DNA of 64,000 nt, from the NCBI GenBank assembly GCA_025267735.1, contig CM046294.1, positions 45,049,570 through 45,113,569 on the forward strand. The letters run 5' to 3'. Positions 11,285-23,066 of the stretch are shown piece by piece. How positions within the stretch are numbered: position 1 is the first letter of the stretch; every line of letters starts with the position of its first letter. Below the pieces are notes generated by a model. It was not told where the DNA came from, did not search any database, and saw only the letters and a program-made list of their open reading frames with translations. Origin of the DNA: Mactra quadrangularis. Its lineage: Eukaryota; Mollusca; Bivalvia; Venerida; Mactridae. A program made the position numbers and the translations under genes.

Positions 11285-12780
11285 TTGGAAATATACATGT
11301 ATGACTCTATGGCTGAGTCAGTTCTTAAGAAAGTCAATGCTCGACTAAAATTTCTGTATCGTAAAAAAGATTTTCTTAATTTTCATACAAGAAAACAACT
11401 TGTGACAGCGTTAGTTCAATGCCACTTTGATTACGCTTGCTCTGTGTGGTACAATGGCATAACGCAAAACTTGAAAAACAGGTTACAAACCACACAAAAT
11501 AAACTAATTAGATTTATATTTAATTTTGATTCCCGGGCGCACATTGGACCGGAACATTTCATTAAGCTAAATTGGTTACCGGTACAATCTCCGTAAACAG
11601 AGATCCTGTTCTACTCACGTTGTCGTACTGGATCTCTACTTAGTCAATGCAAGGTCACGTCGAGATGAACTTTGTGTCGACCAATCAATGCGTAGCTTTC
11701 ATCTAGACGAAAACACTATTAATCACATTTTGATTTCGTAATTTCTATTTTTAGACCAAGGTTTGCATGCAAATTTAACAGCGGTATTATTCACAATCTG
11801 CGATTGGGCGGCTCATTTCAAATTGCGTGACGTAGACGATGTAAACTAGTTACGTATCATAACAATTTCGTCATGATTATTATGATGAGAAAAGGTCACC
11901 TGAACGTGACCTTCGTTTGGAAAAGGCCAGATCTAAATTAGCGAGTATATGCGAGCGGTAAAATTTTAGATCGGGTTTTAATCAGATTGTTACCGGTACA
12001 GAGTAGAGTTGAACAAATGTGCCATGTTCATAAAATTAACCATGGCATTGCACCAGAGTACCTGAAACAACATTTTTATCTCAAACTTCTGTGCACTCTT
12101 ACAGCACAAGATTAAGTACCAAGGGCGGATACTGTATTCCTAGAGTGAAAAATTCAGGAACTAAATCTTTCTGTTACATTGGCTCCAAGCTGTGGAATAA
12201 CTTGCCTGCAAATATTTCTAATTTAATAAAATATAAACCTTTTAAAGATTCTGTAAAAACTTTTTGCTTTCTAAAGTAGTCTAAATAATGTGTTCCTGCA
12301 AATTTCATAAAATATTTATATAATTTCACATCAACTTTTTATTATTTCCTACATAAGTAATGTGTTTTTATTTATTTTCCTAGCCAGGTATTGGTCTATC
12401 AATTTTTAAGATCTCTGTCTTTGTACATTTGTGATAAACTTTACTGTGTAACATGTGCAACTTTTAAATAGTTTCAATTTTCTGTGATATGATACCTTAG
12501 GATTACTGTGAACATGTTTTTATTGTTAACATTAATTTCACCTCTCCGAGTCATACTACCACATGAGGGTCCACAATGGAAACAAGAGTTCACTCTTTTT
12601 TGTGATAACCCTGGTGCTGGTATTTTATGACATGCTTTAATATATACAATGTATATATGTATGTATATGTAACTTTTAATATTTATGTATTTATTACTAT
12701 AGTATCATATTTTATTGTTAAATTACATATGCCATGTTGTATTTTGCCAATACCTAAATAAATCTATCTATCTATCTATC
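11285..12780 (+). pseudogene. 5'-truncated non-LTR retrotransposon, C-terminal RT domain and 3' UTR
   Basis: The frame 11297-11584 encodes reverse-transcriptase C-terminal sequence: VNARLKFLYRKKDFL, then a Cys-bearing ALVQCHFDYACSVWY motif, QTTQNKLIRFIF and a closing KLNWLPVQ. The frame stops at an inserted 405-bp element (11585-11989). After it the same protein resumes (RVEQM..HKINHGIAPEYL), shifts frame near 12090, and ends with GTKSFCYIGSKLWNNLPANI to a stop at 12279. These are standard landmarks of CR1/Jockey-clade LINEs. The 3' UTR leads to an AATAAA and a (TCTA)n tail at 12761-12780. It is dead through 5' truncation, insertion and frameshift. Confidence 0.85.
11585..11989 (-). mobile_element. 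9-bp-TSD TIR element, family D (copy 3)
   Basis: It is inserted into retrotransposon coding sequence with a perfect 9-bp duplication, TTACCGGTA (11576-11584 and 11990-11998). The termini CAATCTC and CAGATTG are inverted complements over six bases, with weaker similarity further in. The other copies are at 32272-32664 and 34994-35381, each also with a 9-bp duplication. A 9-bp duplication with poor TIRs suggests a Mutator-like non-autonomous element; that class call is inference. Confidence 0.85.
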
Positions 12781-12821
12781 GTATTCTACAAAGTCATGTT
12801 TCAATAGTTACTATTGTTTCA

Positions 12822-13042
12822 GCCGCGGCCGTGGTGTATTGGTTAGCATGTCTGACTTCGAATCCGGAGATCGTGGGTTCGAGCTTGGTAGGTCGCGGTA
12901 GGTCATACCCTATACATAAGTTGTTGGCCTCGTGGTAGGGTAAGTTAGTACAGGTAAGAGAAAAGTGTCTAGGAAACCTATAGTTGGAAGAGCTGGCCGA
13001 CGTATATATGACCTAAATATATGTTGAATATGACGTTAAAAA
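12822..13042 (+). mobile_element. SINE-C copy 2
   Basis: GCCGCGGCCGTGGTGTATTG head with TGACTTCGAATCCGGAG anticodon arm and B box GGTTCGAGCTT. The body has TAGGTCATACCCTATACATA and GTAGGGTAAGTTAGTAC. The 3' domain TGACCTAAATATATGTTGAA ends in ACGTTAAAAAA. It lies 41 bp past the LINE tail. Confidence 0.85.
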
Positions 13043-14885
13043 ATACGCAACGTCAAAAGTTGATGCTATTTCCTTTTGGCGTCGAATAGCGACGCATTGC
13101 AATTTTGTAAATTTTGCTGATATTTGAGAAGAATATCATGCCATATATCATTCGAAAGAAAAATGAAAGTCGAAATAGCATATGTAGTTTGTTACCGAAT
13201 TTAATGCCTGCCGATGTATATTATGTACGTTTGAAAGGCGAAAAAAATATTGTTTCTGAAATAGAACCTACTTATGTTGACATTTGATATCGTGTCTGCT
13301 ACGATTGTTTTGTGTAAATGTTGACATGTCTGATAAAGTTATGACACATAAAAGTTGACAAGTAGTTATTGCGTAAAACTTATTCACTCCAGACACGTTA
13401 TATCGTACATATCATGTTTGTTTTTGGTGGCATGCTTCTTTTTATGACTGAATTATGTATAACGTAGCTGACAAAAAGTTATTGGGCAAAATATACGAAC
13501 ACTAGACATGTTTAACGTAGCTGATGTAAATATAACGAGAACAGGAAAATTATATTGCATTGGTTTGCATACACATAGTAAAGTAAGCGTAAATGTAACT
13601 TAATGAAATTTAAAAAAATCAAAGTCATAGAAACAATTCGCCCCCTTAACGCAAAAAGGTAAAATACTGTTCTTTAATCTTATAGACGATGGTATCTGCT
13701 TGTTTTTATGAGACGAATTAATGTTATACCGTAATATTTGAGTATTTTTTGCGTCCCATTGTAGTACCGAAGTAACAATAAAATGTTACAACCAAAGCCA
13801 TTACAATGATCGCTTTATTGGTACTCCAAATACAGAAACGTTTCTCTTGAACAGTCAAAACTGATGATTATACTATCAACATAGGCTTTACATAGGGTGT
13901 CCTTGCCGTACAGATAGGTGAAAAAAACTTAATATATTTTAAATTTTAACTCTACTACACTTTTATCTTAGCAATTCGATGAATGCTTTTTACACAAATG
14001 CGTAAAAAGCTTGTTAAAGCGTAGCAGCTTTGCGTCGGTTTAGGAACTAAGATTATTAGACATAGATTTTATTACAATTAGTGTCTGATTCAAAGACGTC
14101 TAGACACGAAGATGTAACAATAGAAATAGAAATAAAAGTACCCATTGATGTTTTGATTTGTGCGTAACAACAAATAACATTAGTCTAGACGTTGTAATCC
14201 TTAAATTTAATCACTTAGTAAATAACACTTAGAGAATAAAATGTGTCTATACACTGTCTTTATTCACATTCGAAGACTGTTAATTAGAAAACTAATCGTG
14301 GTAAAGGAACATTAATTAGGGTTTCGTCTATACATTAAAGAAGTGGACATTGGTCACATATCGTACACATTACTCTTGTTTTGAATTTGTGTTAACAATA
14401 TTTAAATCTGTTCCATAACGCTGTTTTAAGGGTGTTAAGGTGATATTGTGTTGAATTAACACATTTAAACAATGTAGAGCACTTGATTGAACAGAAGCGA
14501 TATATCATGAAAGAGTCTTCGTTTAGCGTCATGCAAATATGGATTACTGGAAATAAATCTAACAAAAACCAAATATTCTGTCGACAGAAAGATCGTGTCT
14601 AGATCCAGATTCACTGGATGCAATGATATTTTATTAGGAAAAACAATTAAATTATTTGTAAGACTAAGTTGACAACTGCCATAAATAACGGGTATATGAC
14701 ATAAAATATAACGTTTGTAGAGTCAATATCAAATGAAGTTATATCTTCTTATAAAACAGATGCAAACCATGAGACAGAAACAACAATAGATGACCATTTA
14801 ACTAAATGTATTTTAAATATACTGTTGAAGAAGTATATGTAAAGCCATAAAAAGATACAGTAATTATGTTCAAGACAAAATATTG
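13043..14885. other. No recognised feature
   Basis: About 1.8 kb of AT-rich sequence. I looked for exons, TIRs and SINE heads and found none I could support. Confidence 0.45.
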
Positions 14886-15123
14886 TGATTTCTGACATTT
14901 GTATGCAAGCATAATTTTCTGACATTCGTATGCAAGCATTATTGATTTCTGACATTTGTTTGCAAGCATTATTGACTTCTTACATTTGTATGCAAGCATT
15001 ATTGATTTCTGACATTTGTATGCAAGCATTATTTATTTCTGACAGTTGTATGCAAGCATTATTGACTTCTTACATTTGTATGCAAGCATTATTGATTTCT
15101 GTCATTTGTATGCAAGCATTATT
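14886..15123. repeat. 30-bp minisatellite, 8 units
   Basis: The unit is GATTTCTGACATTTGTATGC followed by AAGCATTATT. Eight units run head to tail; the second is 27 bp. Unit variants GACTTCTTAC and GATTTCTG alternate, and the pair at units 4-5 recurs at units 7-8, hinting at higher-order duplication of about 90 bp. Every unit carries the small palindrome-like core ATGCAAGCAT (ATGCTTGCAT on the other strand). Open frames on both strands are by-products of a period divisible by three. Confidence 0.95.
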
Positions 15124-16069
15124 GTGATACATTAAAACGAACAACGCATAATGAAACGACATTTCAAAATGTCATAGCTATTTACAACATATTTAAATTT
15201 GAAAATCTTTGACAATTGGATGCATTTAAGACTAGGAACTAAACATTTCATTTCGCTCATTTACATAATATGAGTCAAATATTGTAAATATTCTATTTAA
15301 ATGTTAAAATAGCTTTTCCTGATTTGCTTTTATATCATTTCTGAAGTTGAACATAGTATTTATTGCATATTTATTTAAAACAAAATCAAATACATCAAAA
15401 TTGTTTGCTTTATTTTAACCTTGAACGGAAAATGTTTTGTTTTATTTAAAAGTTAAGAAATGATTAGATATTGTTTCAAGAAACTTTAGGACAAAACTTC
15501 ATTTTCAAATGGAAAACGAACAATGACCCATGTAAACAACGACATATAAAATTGCAAAAAAATATGTACTTAATATCACGTTCCAATAGGTTTTGTTTTT
15601 AATTTTGAATGATACTAACATAATGTATATAAACTGTTATCATACACGTCGAACGTATCCTAATAGTAGTCTAGTCAACGATATGTTGCGCCTTTCTATA
15701 TTGGCTAAAATACCACTATGTTTGCGCGCCATTTATGCTTAGTATCGGCGAATTAGTAGCCTTTGGTTGAATATTCAAAATGTGATTCTTGTACATCGTG
15801 GAATAAGATATTTGACCAGTTAAGACAATTACATGTTTCGAATTTGATTCCGATTGTTTTAAAACTGGCAGTATTGGCGGTCATGACATTTTGACATGCG
15901 TTGATTGATTACCTTTGTTAACATACGTTACGAATAATATTACAATTGATCTCACGATAATTGAGAAGATGAAAAATATAGCACATGCAATGCACTACGT
16001 TTCGATTGTTTGATTCTTAGTAAAATCATATACACAATTATATTGGAAAACAACCTAAGGCACAAAATC
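15124..16069. other. No recognised feature
   Basis: AT-rich sequence with no coding or repeat assignment. Confidence 0.45.
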
Positions 16070-16330
16070 ATCTTTTGCAAAACTCAATTGGAGATGAGAT
16101 TGGATTGTTTCCTTAGCGTGTTTGATTGTCTGATTGTTCCCTGTCAATACATAAACACTGAGACAGACAAACGAAACAATTGATTAAAAGTACACAACTA
16201 AATGTGATAGAAACTCCAGGTACGCTAAAATATAAACAAGGCCTATGGAGTATTGCATATAATACTAAAGTCCCCCGTTGTTGATTTTGTTTTGTTTTGA
16301 TAACAATGACATGTAATTGACCAAAAAAAA
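16070..16330 (+). repeat. Diverged paralogous segment R (copy 1)
   Basis: It resembles 27500-27740 in the same orientation. The clearest shared block is CACTGAGACAGACAAACGAAA here against CACTGTGACGGACAAACGGG there, followed in both by an AGTACAC-AC stretch. Divergence is high and boundaries are uncertain. The minus-strand frame over it is not convincing as a gene. Confidence 0.4.
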
Positions 16331-16392
16331 CATTAACTAAAAGATAAAATAGGAAGGCACAATCCACACAGTATTGTTCTATTTAAAACCAA

Positions 16393-16672
16393 TAACTCCG
16401 CAAGGACCCGTACCAACTCTTGCGTACCTGTACGGGCTGTTACGTTTTAACAGGGTCCGTGAGATGAGCCCAGGGTACACGTTTTAGTTTCAGAGTCAAC
16501 TCGTGAACAAAACCGTGACCAAGTATGGATTAAACTAGCATATCTTCCAGCTACGCTCCGTATGGGTGTGTTGTTTCGTACCGTCACCTTAATACGCATG
16601 GCTTCCCATGGCCTACGACTGTCTGCACGTACAGGTCTGCAACAAGCCACGCTTTTATGGGACTGTGGCATT
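16393..16672 (-). mobile_element. TIR element, family G (copy 2, truncated)
   Basis: The minus strand repeats family G from its TIR (ATGCCACAGTCCCATAAAAG) through ACACCCATACGGAGCGTAGC and GTGTACCCTGGGCTCATCTC. It ends near the CTTGCGGAG point of copy 1, missing about 75 bp including the other TIR. The 79-residue minus-strand frame is only a translation of the repeat; the corresponding frame in copy 1 is broken. Confidence 0.65.
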
Positions 16673-17422
16673 AGTTTCATTTCCAATGCAAATTAATATT
16701 ACTGAATATATACTTTGGCTGTTTCTATCCGTATATACGTATTTGCAAGTTTATGTCTGAAGTGATAATTACCTTAATACCAATTATCTGAGTTCATAGA
16801 TGCTCAATCTCTACAATTACCAGGAACGAGTCTCTACAGGAATTCAATATAATCTTAGTTTGTCTCATTCTAATTACATGTTAAGATTTTAACGACCATT
16901 TATGTTTCAGTTGTGGGCAGTTGTGGGCTATTCAATTCCATTTTATATGTCTGCGACATTTCTACACTACTAACACAAATTATATGACCATTTCTAAGGC
17001 CACAATTACTCTAATGTCCTTAGGATGACAAAAATACCTACTTTAATGACGACAGACGTATATCAGTTAATCATAATAGTTCAGCCAATTTAAATAATTT
17101 TAGTCTCAATGGTTCATAATTTGTTATGCTGTTTTGTCAAATGATCAATGATGCATACAATTTGAACAATGTATCCACAGAAACGAACACATCTCTTGAA
17201 TTTATGATATTATTTATACACATGAACAGTGTATCGCTGGGTTCATTAATTAGTTATGTAATGAAAAGGACAACGATGTCGATATAGATGAAATAAATGT
17301 TGACTATAAAATTACATTTCGTATTATATTTACCTATTTACGTTCGGTTACGAGTCAGATAAAATCTATAAATAATGCTTCTAAGGTAAACTTGAAACTG
17401 AAGTTTGCAATTATAATGTATT
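16673..17422. other. No recognised feature
   Basis: AT-rich sequence. GTTTCAGTTGTGGGC near 16905 weakly resembles 28107-28122, consistent with the diverged R paralogy, but this is not secure. Confidence 0.4.
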
Positions 17423-17435
17423 CAAAGTATCTCTC

Positions 17436-17560
17436 TTAGGAGAGAGATAACAAAACTAGCTTTTAAAGCTATCTTCTCAATCCTCTCTTTTGCAACATTT
17501 GACTATTACTTTGTATATGTATTTATGTTTGTATTTACCTAAATAAAATATTGTTTAAAC
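17436..17560 (+). mobile_element. 125-bp retroposed LINE 3' tail with perfect TSD
   Basis: It is flanked by a perfect 13-bp duplication, CAAAGTATCTCTC (17423-17435 and 17561-17573). The insert starts TTAGGAGAGAGATAACAAAA, forms a hairpin around CTAGCTTTTAAAGCTATC, and ends CCTAAATAAAATATTGTTTAAAC. This looks like the extreme 3' end of a CR1-like LINE mobilised as a severely 5'-truncated copy. Confidence 0.8.
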
Positions 17561-17573
17561 CAAAGTATCTCTC

Positions 17574-18029
17574 ACGTAACATGAGAGTATTTACAACGAG
17601 GATCAGCAAAATAATCTATCTATGGTCCAGGATTATTTTGGTTCAATACCTTGACATAATCAAGACGACTAGAGATAATTCCTAGTCCAGATTGTCTGTC
17701 CTTATTATTGAAAGATGTCGTATAAGGTTCAACGACTCGCTTTTATAAATAACGAAATAGGTCATTGTCTTATCATATTGTTTTGGTATTAGATGTATAG
17801 ACTGAATGTAATCTTCTTTCAGATAGACATAACAACCTTCGTAATTACGTTAAAGCTTGTCCAGTTTTGTAACAGAGTTTCTGAAGTATTAATCAAGTTT
17901 ATGTCACTGTTATGTGCAAGCTTTGGCGTACCGAATTTTGAATTCGTTTTTATGTGCAACATTTGTAAATAGTTCATATCTTTGAAAGTACTGAAATGAT
18001 TCTATTGAAATTGTATGCATGTCTTCGGT
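17574..18029. other. No recognised feature
   Basis: AT-rich sequence between the LINE tail and the hAT-like element; nothing identified. Confidence 0.5.
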
Positions 18030-18037
18030 GTAAAATA

Positions 18038-18447
18038 TAGTGTTAGGCTGATTAATCAATTCATCAAGTTATCGTTGAGGAAGATGTTGATGATTATTCG
18101 TCAACGAAGATTATTGATTCATCAACAAATTAGAATGGTGTAATAGACTTATAGTAAATGTTGTTTCTAAAAAGTGTTGTTCTTTAGGGTGCACTGAATT
18201 CAGTCATGTTTAGTATTTACATGTTTTGAAATGTATTAGAAAATAATAGAGGTTGTACTTTTTATATTGTTTTATTTATCATAAATAATCAAATATCAAA
18301 AACGATTAAAACAGGAATTTATTAAAACTTAGTACATTAAGTAATGGGTTTTTTACTATTGATATTATATAACTGATTAATCATTAATCAGTCAACCATT
18401 TTAGCTGATTAATCGACTAAAATATTTTAAACCGATTCCTAACACTA
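18038..18447 (+). mobile_element. hAT-like MITE, family J (copy 2)
   Basis: It has a perfect 8-bp duplication GTAAAATA (18030-18037 and 18448-18455) and termini TAGTGTTAGG and CCTAACACTA, exact inverted complements over 9-10 bp. The length is 410 bp, the same as copy 1 at 3193-3602. Duplication length and TIR style fit hAT. Confidence 0.9.
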
Positions 18448-18952
18448 GTAAAATATCGAGTTAGAAATATCCCTCAGTATGAGTTTTGACTGACTTGTTG
18501 TGTCTCTGTACTTATCAATGAAAAAAGAAAAAAAAAAGAAAAAAAAATTATTGTACTTATCAATGACACCCCTATTAGTTGAGCTTGCTGTCCATGGACG
18601 GCTCTTATTCATTTGTATCATAAATGCATCACAAAAATGTAACTAAAGTGAATAATACTCGTCATCTGCCTCTAATGAATAATCAATCAACTCAACTTAA
18701 TTATTGCGCGGTATTTAATTTTCTGAAAAGATCAATTGCAATTCATAATGGATATCATAACAGATATTTAATGTGACAAATTTTGACACAATAGTTTTTG
18801 AGAATTTTCACAAGTGACAAAGCATTGATCATACTGACACATGATGCATTAAGTTTATAACTTGCGTTTAGAAAGTTGTTATCGTTTTAGCGGCTTTCCG
18901 TATTGTTTTCATTGGATAATTGTTTGTTATCTGTTGTAGCAAATCTAGACCA

Positions 18953-19652
18953 TTCTGTAGCTATGGAAGCAGCGTACATGTAACCCCCTTGATGTGATGT
19001 TAATATAGTTATTACGAGTTGCCTTATAGCACGCAAGTCTACAGATCGAGAGGTCATGGGTTCGATTCCCGGGCGGGGCATACTTTCATGAAGCTTGGTC
19101 ATGAAATTAATTCTACGGCCGTTCTCCCTCCTACCAATGATTTTTGATTATGTAGGGCAGTTGTTCGTTACTGGCGAAAGTATGCGCTAAGTAGTTGGTT
19201 AACAGCTAAATCCAGAGATTTAGCGTTTCAAGGAGGAGTGAGTAGGTTGACTGACTGCCGTTATATGACCTATAAAATGTGTTGCTACGGCTTTTAATCC
19301 AACAAAAACAAACAAACAAACGAGATGCGTTAACTCGAACTGTTGTGATTATGTGACGATATGTTGACAAGCATCTTTTCGACAAAAATTAGATATCAAC
19401 TTTTTTGAAAACATACATATCAACATATCGACATAATAATACAACTTGTCAATATCTTTATTACGATATTACTACATTCTCAAGCGTTGTCAACAGTTTT
19501 TATACCGACTATACTAGGAATAAGTCGGTTTGTCGAAATAATATTTTCCCGCGATATACTACTTAATCACAACAGTTCGAGTTAACGCAACTCGTACTTA
19601 CTTAATCAAAATCTTATCAAGGGGTACATAAACGCCTCCATATGCAGCAGTA
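18953..19652. mobile_element. Long-TIR element, family Q, in duplication copy 1
   Basis: The inner ends GCGTTAACTCGAACTGTTG (19330 onwards) and CAACAGTTCGAGTTAACGC (19565 onwards) are exact inverted complements. The inverted repeat extends outward through GTACCCCCTTGATGTGAT-like sequence to about 85-90 bp per side, from near CTGTAGCTATGGAAG to near CTCCATATGCAGCAG. SINE-A2 interrupts the left TIR. The duplicate at 23067-23469 is uninterrupted. Confidence 0.75.
19023..19320 (+). mobile_element. SINE-A copy 2 (5' truncated)
   Basis: It begins inside the tRNA head at TATAGCACGCAAGTCTAC, so the A box is lost, while the B box GGTTCGATTCC remains. It ends in a (CAAA)n-type tail. The flanks ACGAGTTGC (19014-19022) and ACGAGATGC (19320-19328) give a 9-bp duplication with one mismatch. 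The matching site in duplication copy 2 (around 23117-23125) is empty. Confidence 0.85.
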
Positions 19653-20049
19653 GTAGTCTGAGATATTTGTTCATCATTTGCAAGCGATTTTCTGTTAGAT
19701 ACTCTAGTATGATAATTATCATTCGCAAACTAAAACAACTCCAGTGGGTACCATTTATTGGAAGAAAATCAGAGAGTTGCAATGAGTTTCAAGTTATTAC
19801 CACATACTAATAACTATCCTGAGTCCTGACATTGATGTATGTTACATTTTAATTTTTAAACCAACTAGAGGAGAAATTGTGTTAAGAAAGTTTTAGCAAC
19901 TGCATTGATTTTTTCCTCTTATATCTGAGAATTTGAAAACAGTATTAATCTAGTATAAATGAACATCTGTAAGATTTAAAAGAATATAATCACTGTGGTT
20001 TTGCTTATTACTGATATAATGAGTATCTTCGCGGAGTTTTGATGTGGTA

Positions 20050-20305
20050 TAGTGCGTAAATATTGACCCCGATCTGACCTTTACGCAAGAATATTCATTG
20101 CATTGAATACGAATGTAGAATTAATGCTTGATTACACCGTGCCCCTGAGGATTATGTGTAGAAATTTAACACACAAACATACTTCTATAATTTTACGATC
20201 GCTGCCGAAGTGTAGACTAGGCGTGGTACTATCGTCGGGATATATGTAGATGATTATCAGATGCAAAATGTGAAAGGTCAGGTCGGGGTCAATATTTACG
20301 CACAA
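20050..20305 (+). mobile_element. Mariner-like MITE, family F (copy 1)
   Basis: It has 256 bp and TA on both sides. The TIR TAGTGCGTAAATATTGACCC matches the inverse of the right end GGGTCAATATTTACGCACAA, and the match continues to about 33 bp. The empty site GGTATCAAAG survives in duplication copy 2 near 23870, consistent with a TA target duplication. Other copies are at 40205-40460 and 61297-61554. Confidence 0.85.
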
Positions 20306-20533
20306 TATCAAAGCAAAGAAAACAGGTATTTCTGTTTTAGATAAAATTATATTGTAATCATTACTCTTGTGTCATTAATATCAACTAATGTTGTTATATA
20401 TTCTTGAATATAGTCAAATTTTAAACTTGTTTATATCATATATAATTAGCTTTGATGTCGGCACATCTCATATATATTTATTCAAATAAATATATTGTAA
20501 AATGGGGTTTATATTCGTTTTATAATTGTGTAA

Positions 20534-20816
20534 CCCGGTTCGATCGCGCAGTTGGTAGCGCGTTGGGATTTGGAATCTCGCGCCCAAGTGGTGCGGGTTC
20601 GAATCACACCCGGGCAGGTTATACCCTTCCATAAAAAATTGACAATACCGTTGATTTTCCTCCATTGATTAGATAATATTTAGAAGTTTCCGGCCTTGTA
20701 GATGGGTAGGTGAGTACTGGTTATAGACAAAGGGTCCAGGAAAGCTAGGTTAGGTGCGCTGGACGCCGTAAAAAGACATAAATTGTGTTGACACGACGTT
20801 AAATCTAATAAAAAAT
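20534..20816 (+). mobile_element. SINE-B copy 3 (best preserved)
   Basis: The head is CCCGGTTCGATCGCGCAGTT, a D-arm-like TTGGTAGCGCG, an anticodon-arm-like GGGATTTGGAATCTC, a long variable-arm-like segment and the B box GGTTCGAATCA. Apparent anticodon is TGG, but the long variable arm looks class II, so the parent tRNA is unclear. The 3' end reads GACACGACGTTAAATCTAAT. The site is empty in duplication copy 2 near 24099. Confidence 0.85.
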
Positions 20817-22184
20817 GTAAAATAATGCTAATGTTATGCTATGTTTTCGTTTTGTCAAGTTTATACAATGATGGGGTGTCTAATTAATACAGTACAACTA
20901 TGACTTAAAACGCTATGCACGATAACAGAATAGTTTGAACAAAATGTCAATTTATTCCTTTCACCTTTAAGATTTTAAATTAATCAAACATCTTTGCCAG
21001 TGTGTGATGGAAAGAAATAATAAATAGAGTCGAAGCAGCGTTGCATTTGGCCAACGATATTTTGTTCAATTAGACATTTGCATTCCAATTATCACAATCT
21101 GACGTCATGTTAGTAATCTGATGGTTGAAATTTTTATTAGGAAATAAGATATTTTGGATGATTAGTTTTTTTTAAAAAAACGTATGGGGCTAATTTCATT
21201 TAAACTTTGACGAACCTTTGTTTAATCAATAATGGAATAATTAGTGTTAGTATTTTCCTTTTATTTACATTAGCACGAAGTGTACGCTGCTTACGTTGTG
21301 TAATTATGTGATCATTGTTTTAGAATTCGTTTGTACCCTCATTTGATTACAAAAAGTTACCAAGGTTGATTAGAATTGCGTCTTAAATTTAGCATCTCTC
21401 TTCTGTCGTTATTATTTCCATTAAATGGTATTAGATTATTATTATTAATATAATATAATGTTCTCGTGTAATTTTATAGCTAACTAGACAAATGTTGTTG
21501 AGACAATTAGTAATGATGAAACCATTGTTTCAATTTTAGTTAAATCAAATTTAATTACTTTTTGTAATTGGAAGACAAATAATTTGTCATCTAATTACAA
21601 TAAGTCATTCAATTTGAATTTTATTGCGTCTGGAACATTGCATTTGTATTCTTTAATGACTGCTCCCATTTAATTAAGTTATATACCGCATTACTGCATT
21701 TTATGATGTCGTTATGACATGTGTTAGCTACCTGTAGAGTCGACGAATTGTAATTGTTTTTAGTTTGGGAAACTTTGTACACATTTTTTATCTATATGTA
21801 TAAATACTTCAATGTACTCTGGCCATAAATCAAGCTGTCATTTTAGGATATGATACAGATCGTCTTAAACATTTATAACATTTTAGAGATCGATTATTTT
21901 TATCGGTTAACCATTCGACAAATTAATGGCATTACACAAATAATATATAGCATTCTTATGTATACCATGTGTATAGTGTAAATTTCGTCAATATTGAACT
22001 CCTTAGTAAAAAGGGGTGTCTTCTACCAAACTGCTAACGGAAAACAATTTAAAAGGCGTGCTTTATAATATTGCTTGGCAACAAAATATAAATAAAATTA
22101 AATAAAATATGACAACTATGTTAGATAAGAAAAAAGTGTTATTTGGACCCCCCCCCAAAAAAAAAATAAATAAACGTTTACCAA

Positions 22185-22344
22185 TTTTATTCAATATTTG
22201 TATAGAATGCAATATTCTATAACATGAATATGCGTAGAACATCAGTTGCCAAAAAGCAGACAATTTCCAAATTGAAAAGTGCAATAAAATTTAAACAGAC
22301 ATTGTTGATAATGTATTTGTACTGCAGTAATAAATTAAAATCAG
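22185..22344. other. Unusually conserved 160-bp patch in duplication copy 1
   Basis: It aligns with 25465-25624 without gaps and with only three substitutions by eye, while surrounding parts of the duplication differ at roughly one base in ten. It contains a perfect 8-bp stem, TATAGAAT..ATTCTATA. A short minus-strand frame (SIWKLSAFWQLMFYAYS) is shared simply because the DNA is near-identical. It may be an ncRNA or regulatory patch, local gene conversion, or chance. Confidence 0.5.
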
Positions 22345-23066
22345 ATTTACTACTTTTTTCACTTATCAATGCAATATTTACTCGTATATCCTAAAATATC
22401 CTAAAGAAAACTGCACACTTAATCGGGACTTTGATTTATTGGTAAAGCTATGCTTTATTTATTTGTTACATTAATACTTGAAAAGCAGGTGAATGCCTCC
22501 GGAACTTATACCATAAAATGTAAGAAATTACATTTGGTAAAACAATAAATCAATTGTTTATTATCAAAATAATTGTTTTTAGATTGATACTTCGATATTC
22601 TTGTGATTAAAACATTCTAAAAATGATATAATCAAATATGTTGTAAAGTTTCATATCATATCATAATAAACCTTTATTATTCAATGCAATTTTAAAAGTT
22701 ATTGAATACACTAAAACATACTTTTGTTACATAAAATTATAAACTTCTGCTTTGCATACTTAACACACTACGAGTATAGTATGTTTTAGTAAAAGGTGCT
22801 ACATATGCATGTGTTCATCAAGTTTGGAAACAAATCTAGGCAATGTGGTGTAATAATAGAAATTGATCTTTGTCTAGACACTTCATTTGTACTTTATACA
22901 ATGAAGCTACTCGTATTGTACGTGTTGATTTTGTACGTGTCACACTGACACTTGATGCATTAGGTTTATAACTTGCGTTTAGGAAGTTGTTATCGTTTTA
23001 GCGGCTTTCCGTATTGTTTACATTGGATAATTGTTTTTTTATTCGTTGTAGCAAATCAGGACCATT

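Larger units (their letters stand above)
18834..22926 (+). repeat. Tandem segmental duplication, copy 1
   Basis: From GACACATGATGCATTAAG to CTCGTATTGTACGTG this block aligns collinearly and in direct orientation with 22945-26560, at roughly 90% by eye. It carries three insertions missing from copy 2: SINE-A2 (19023-19320), TIR element F1 (20050-20305) and SINE-B3 (20534-20816). It lacks the SINE present in copy 2 at 26065-26379. Neither copy has a conserved protein frame. Confidence 0.9.

Noticed and set aside
14749..15127. Repetitive Met/Gln/Ala/Leu frames on both strands
   Set aside because: They are translations of the 30-bp minisatellite, whose period is a multiple of three.
22063..22284. 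Conserved small protein shared by both duplication copies
   Set aside because: The shared residues reflect near-identical DNA; the frames differ outside the 160-bp patch and only three substitutions are available, too few to test for coding constraint.
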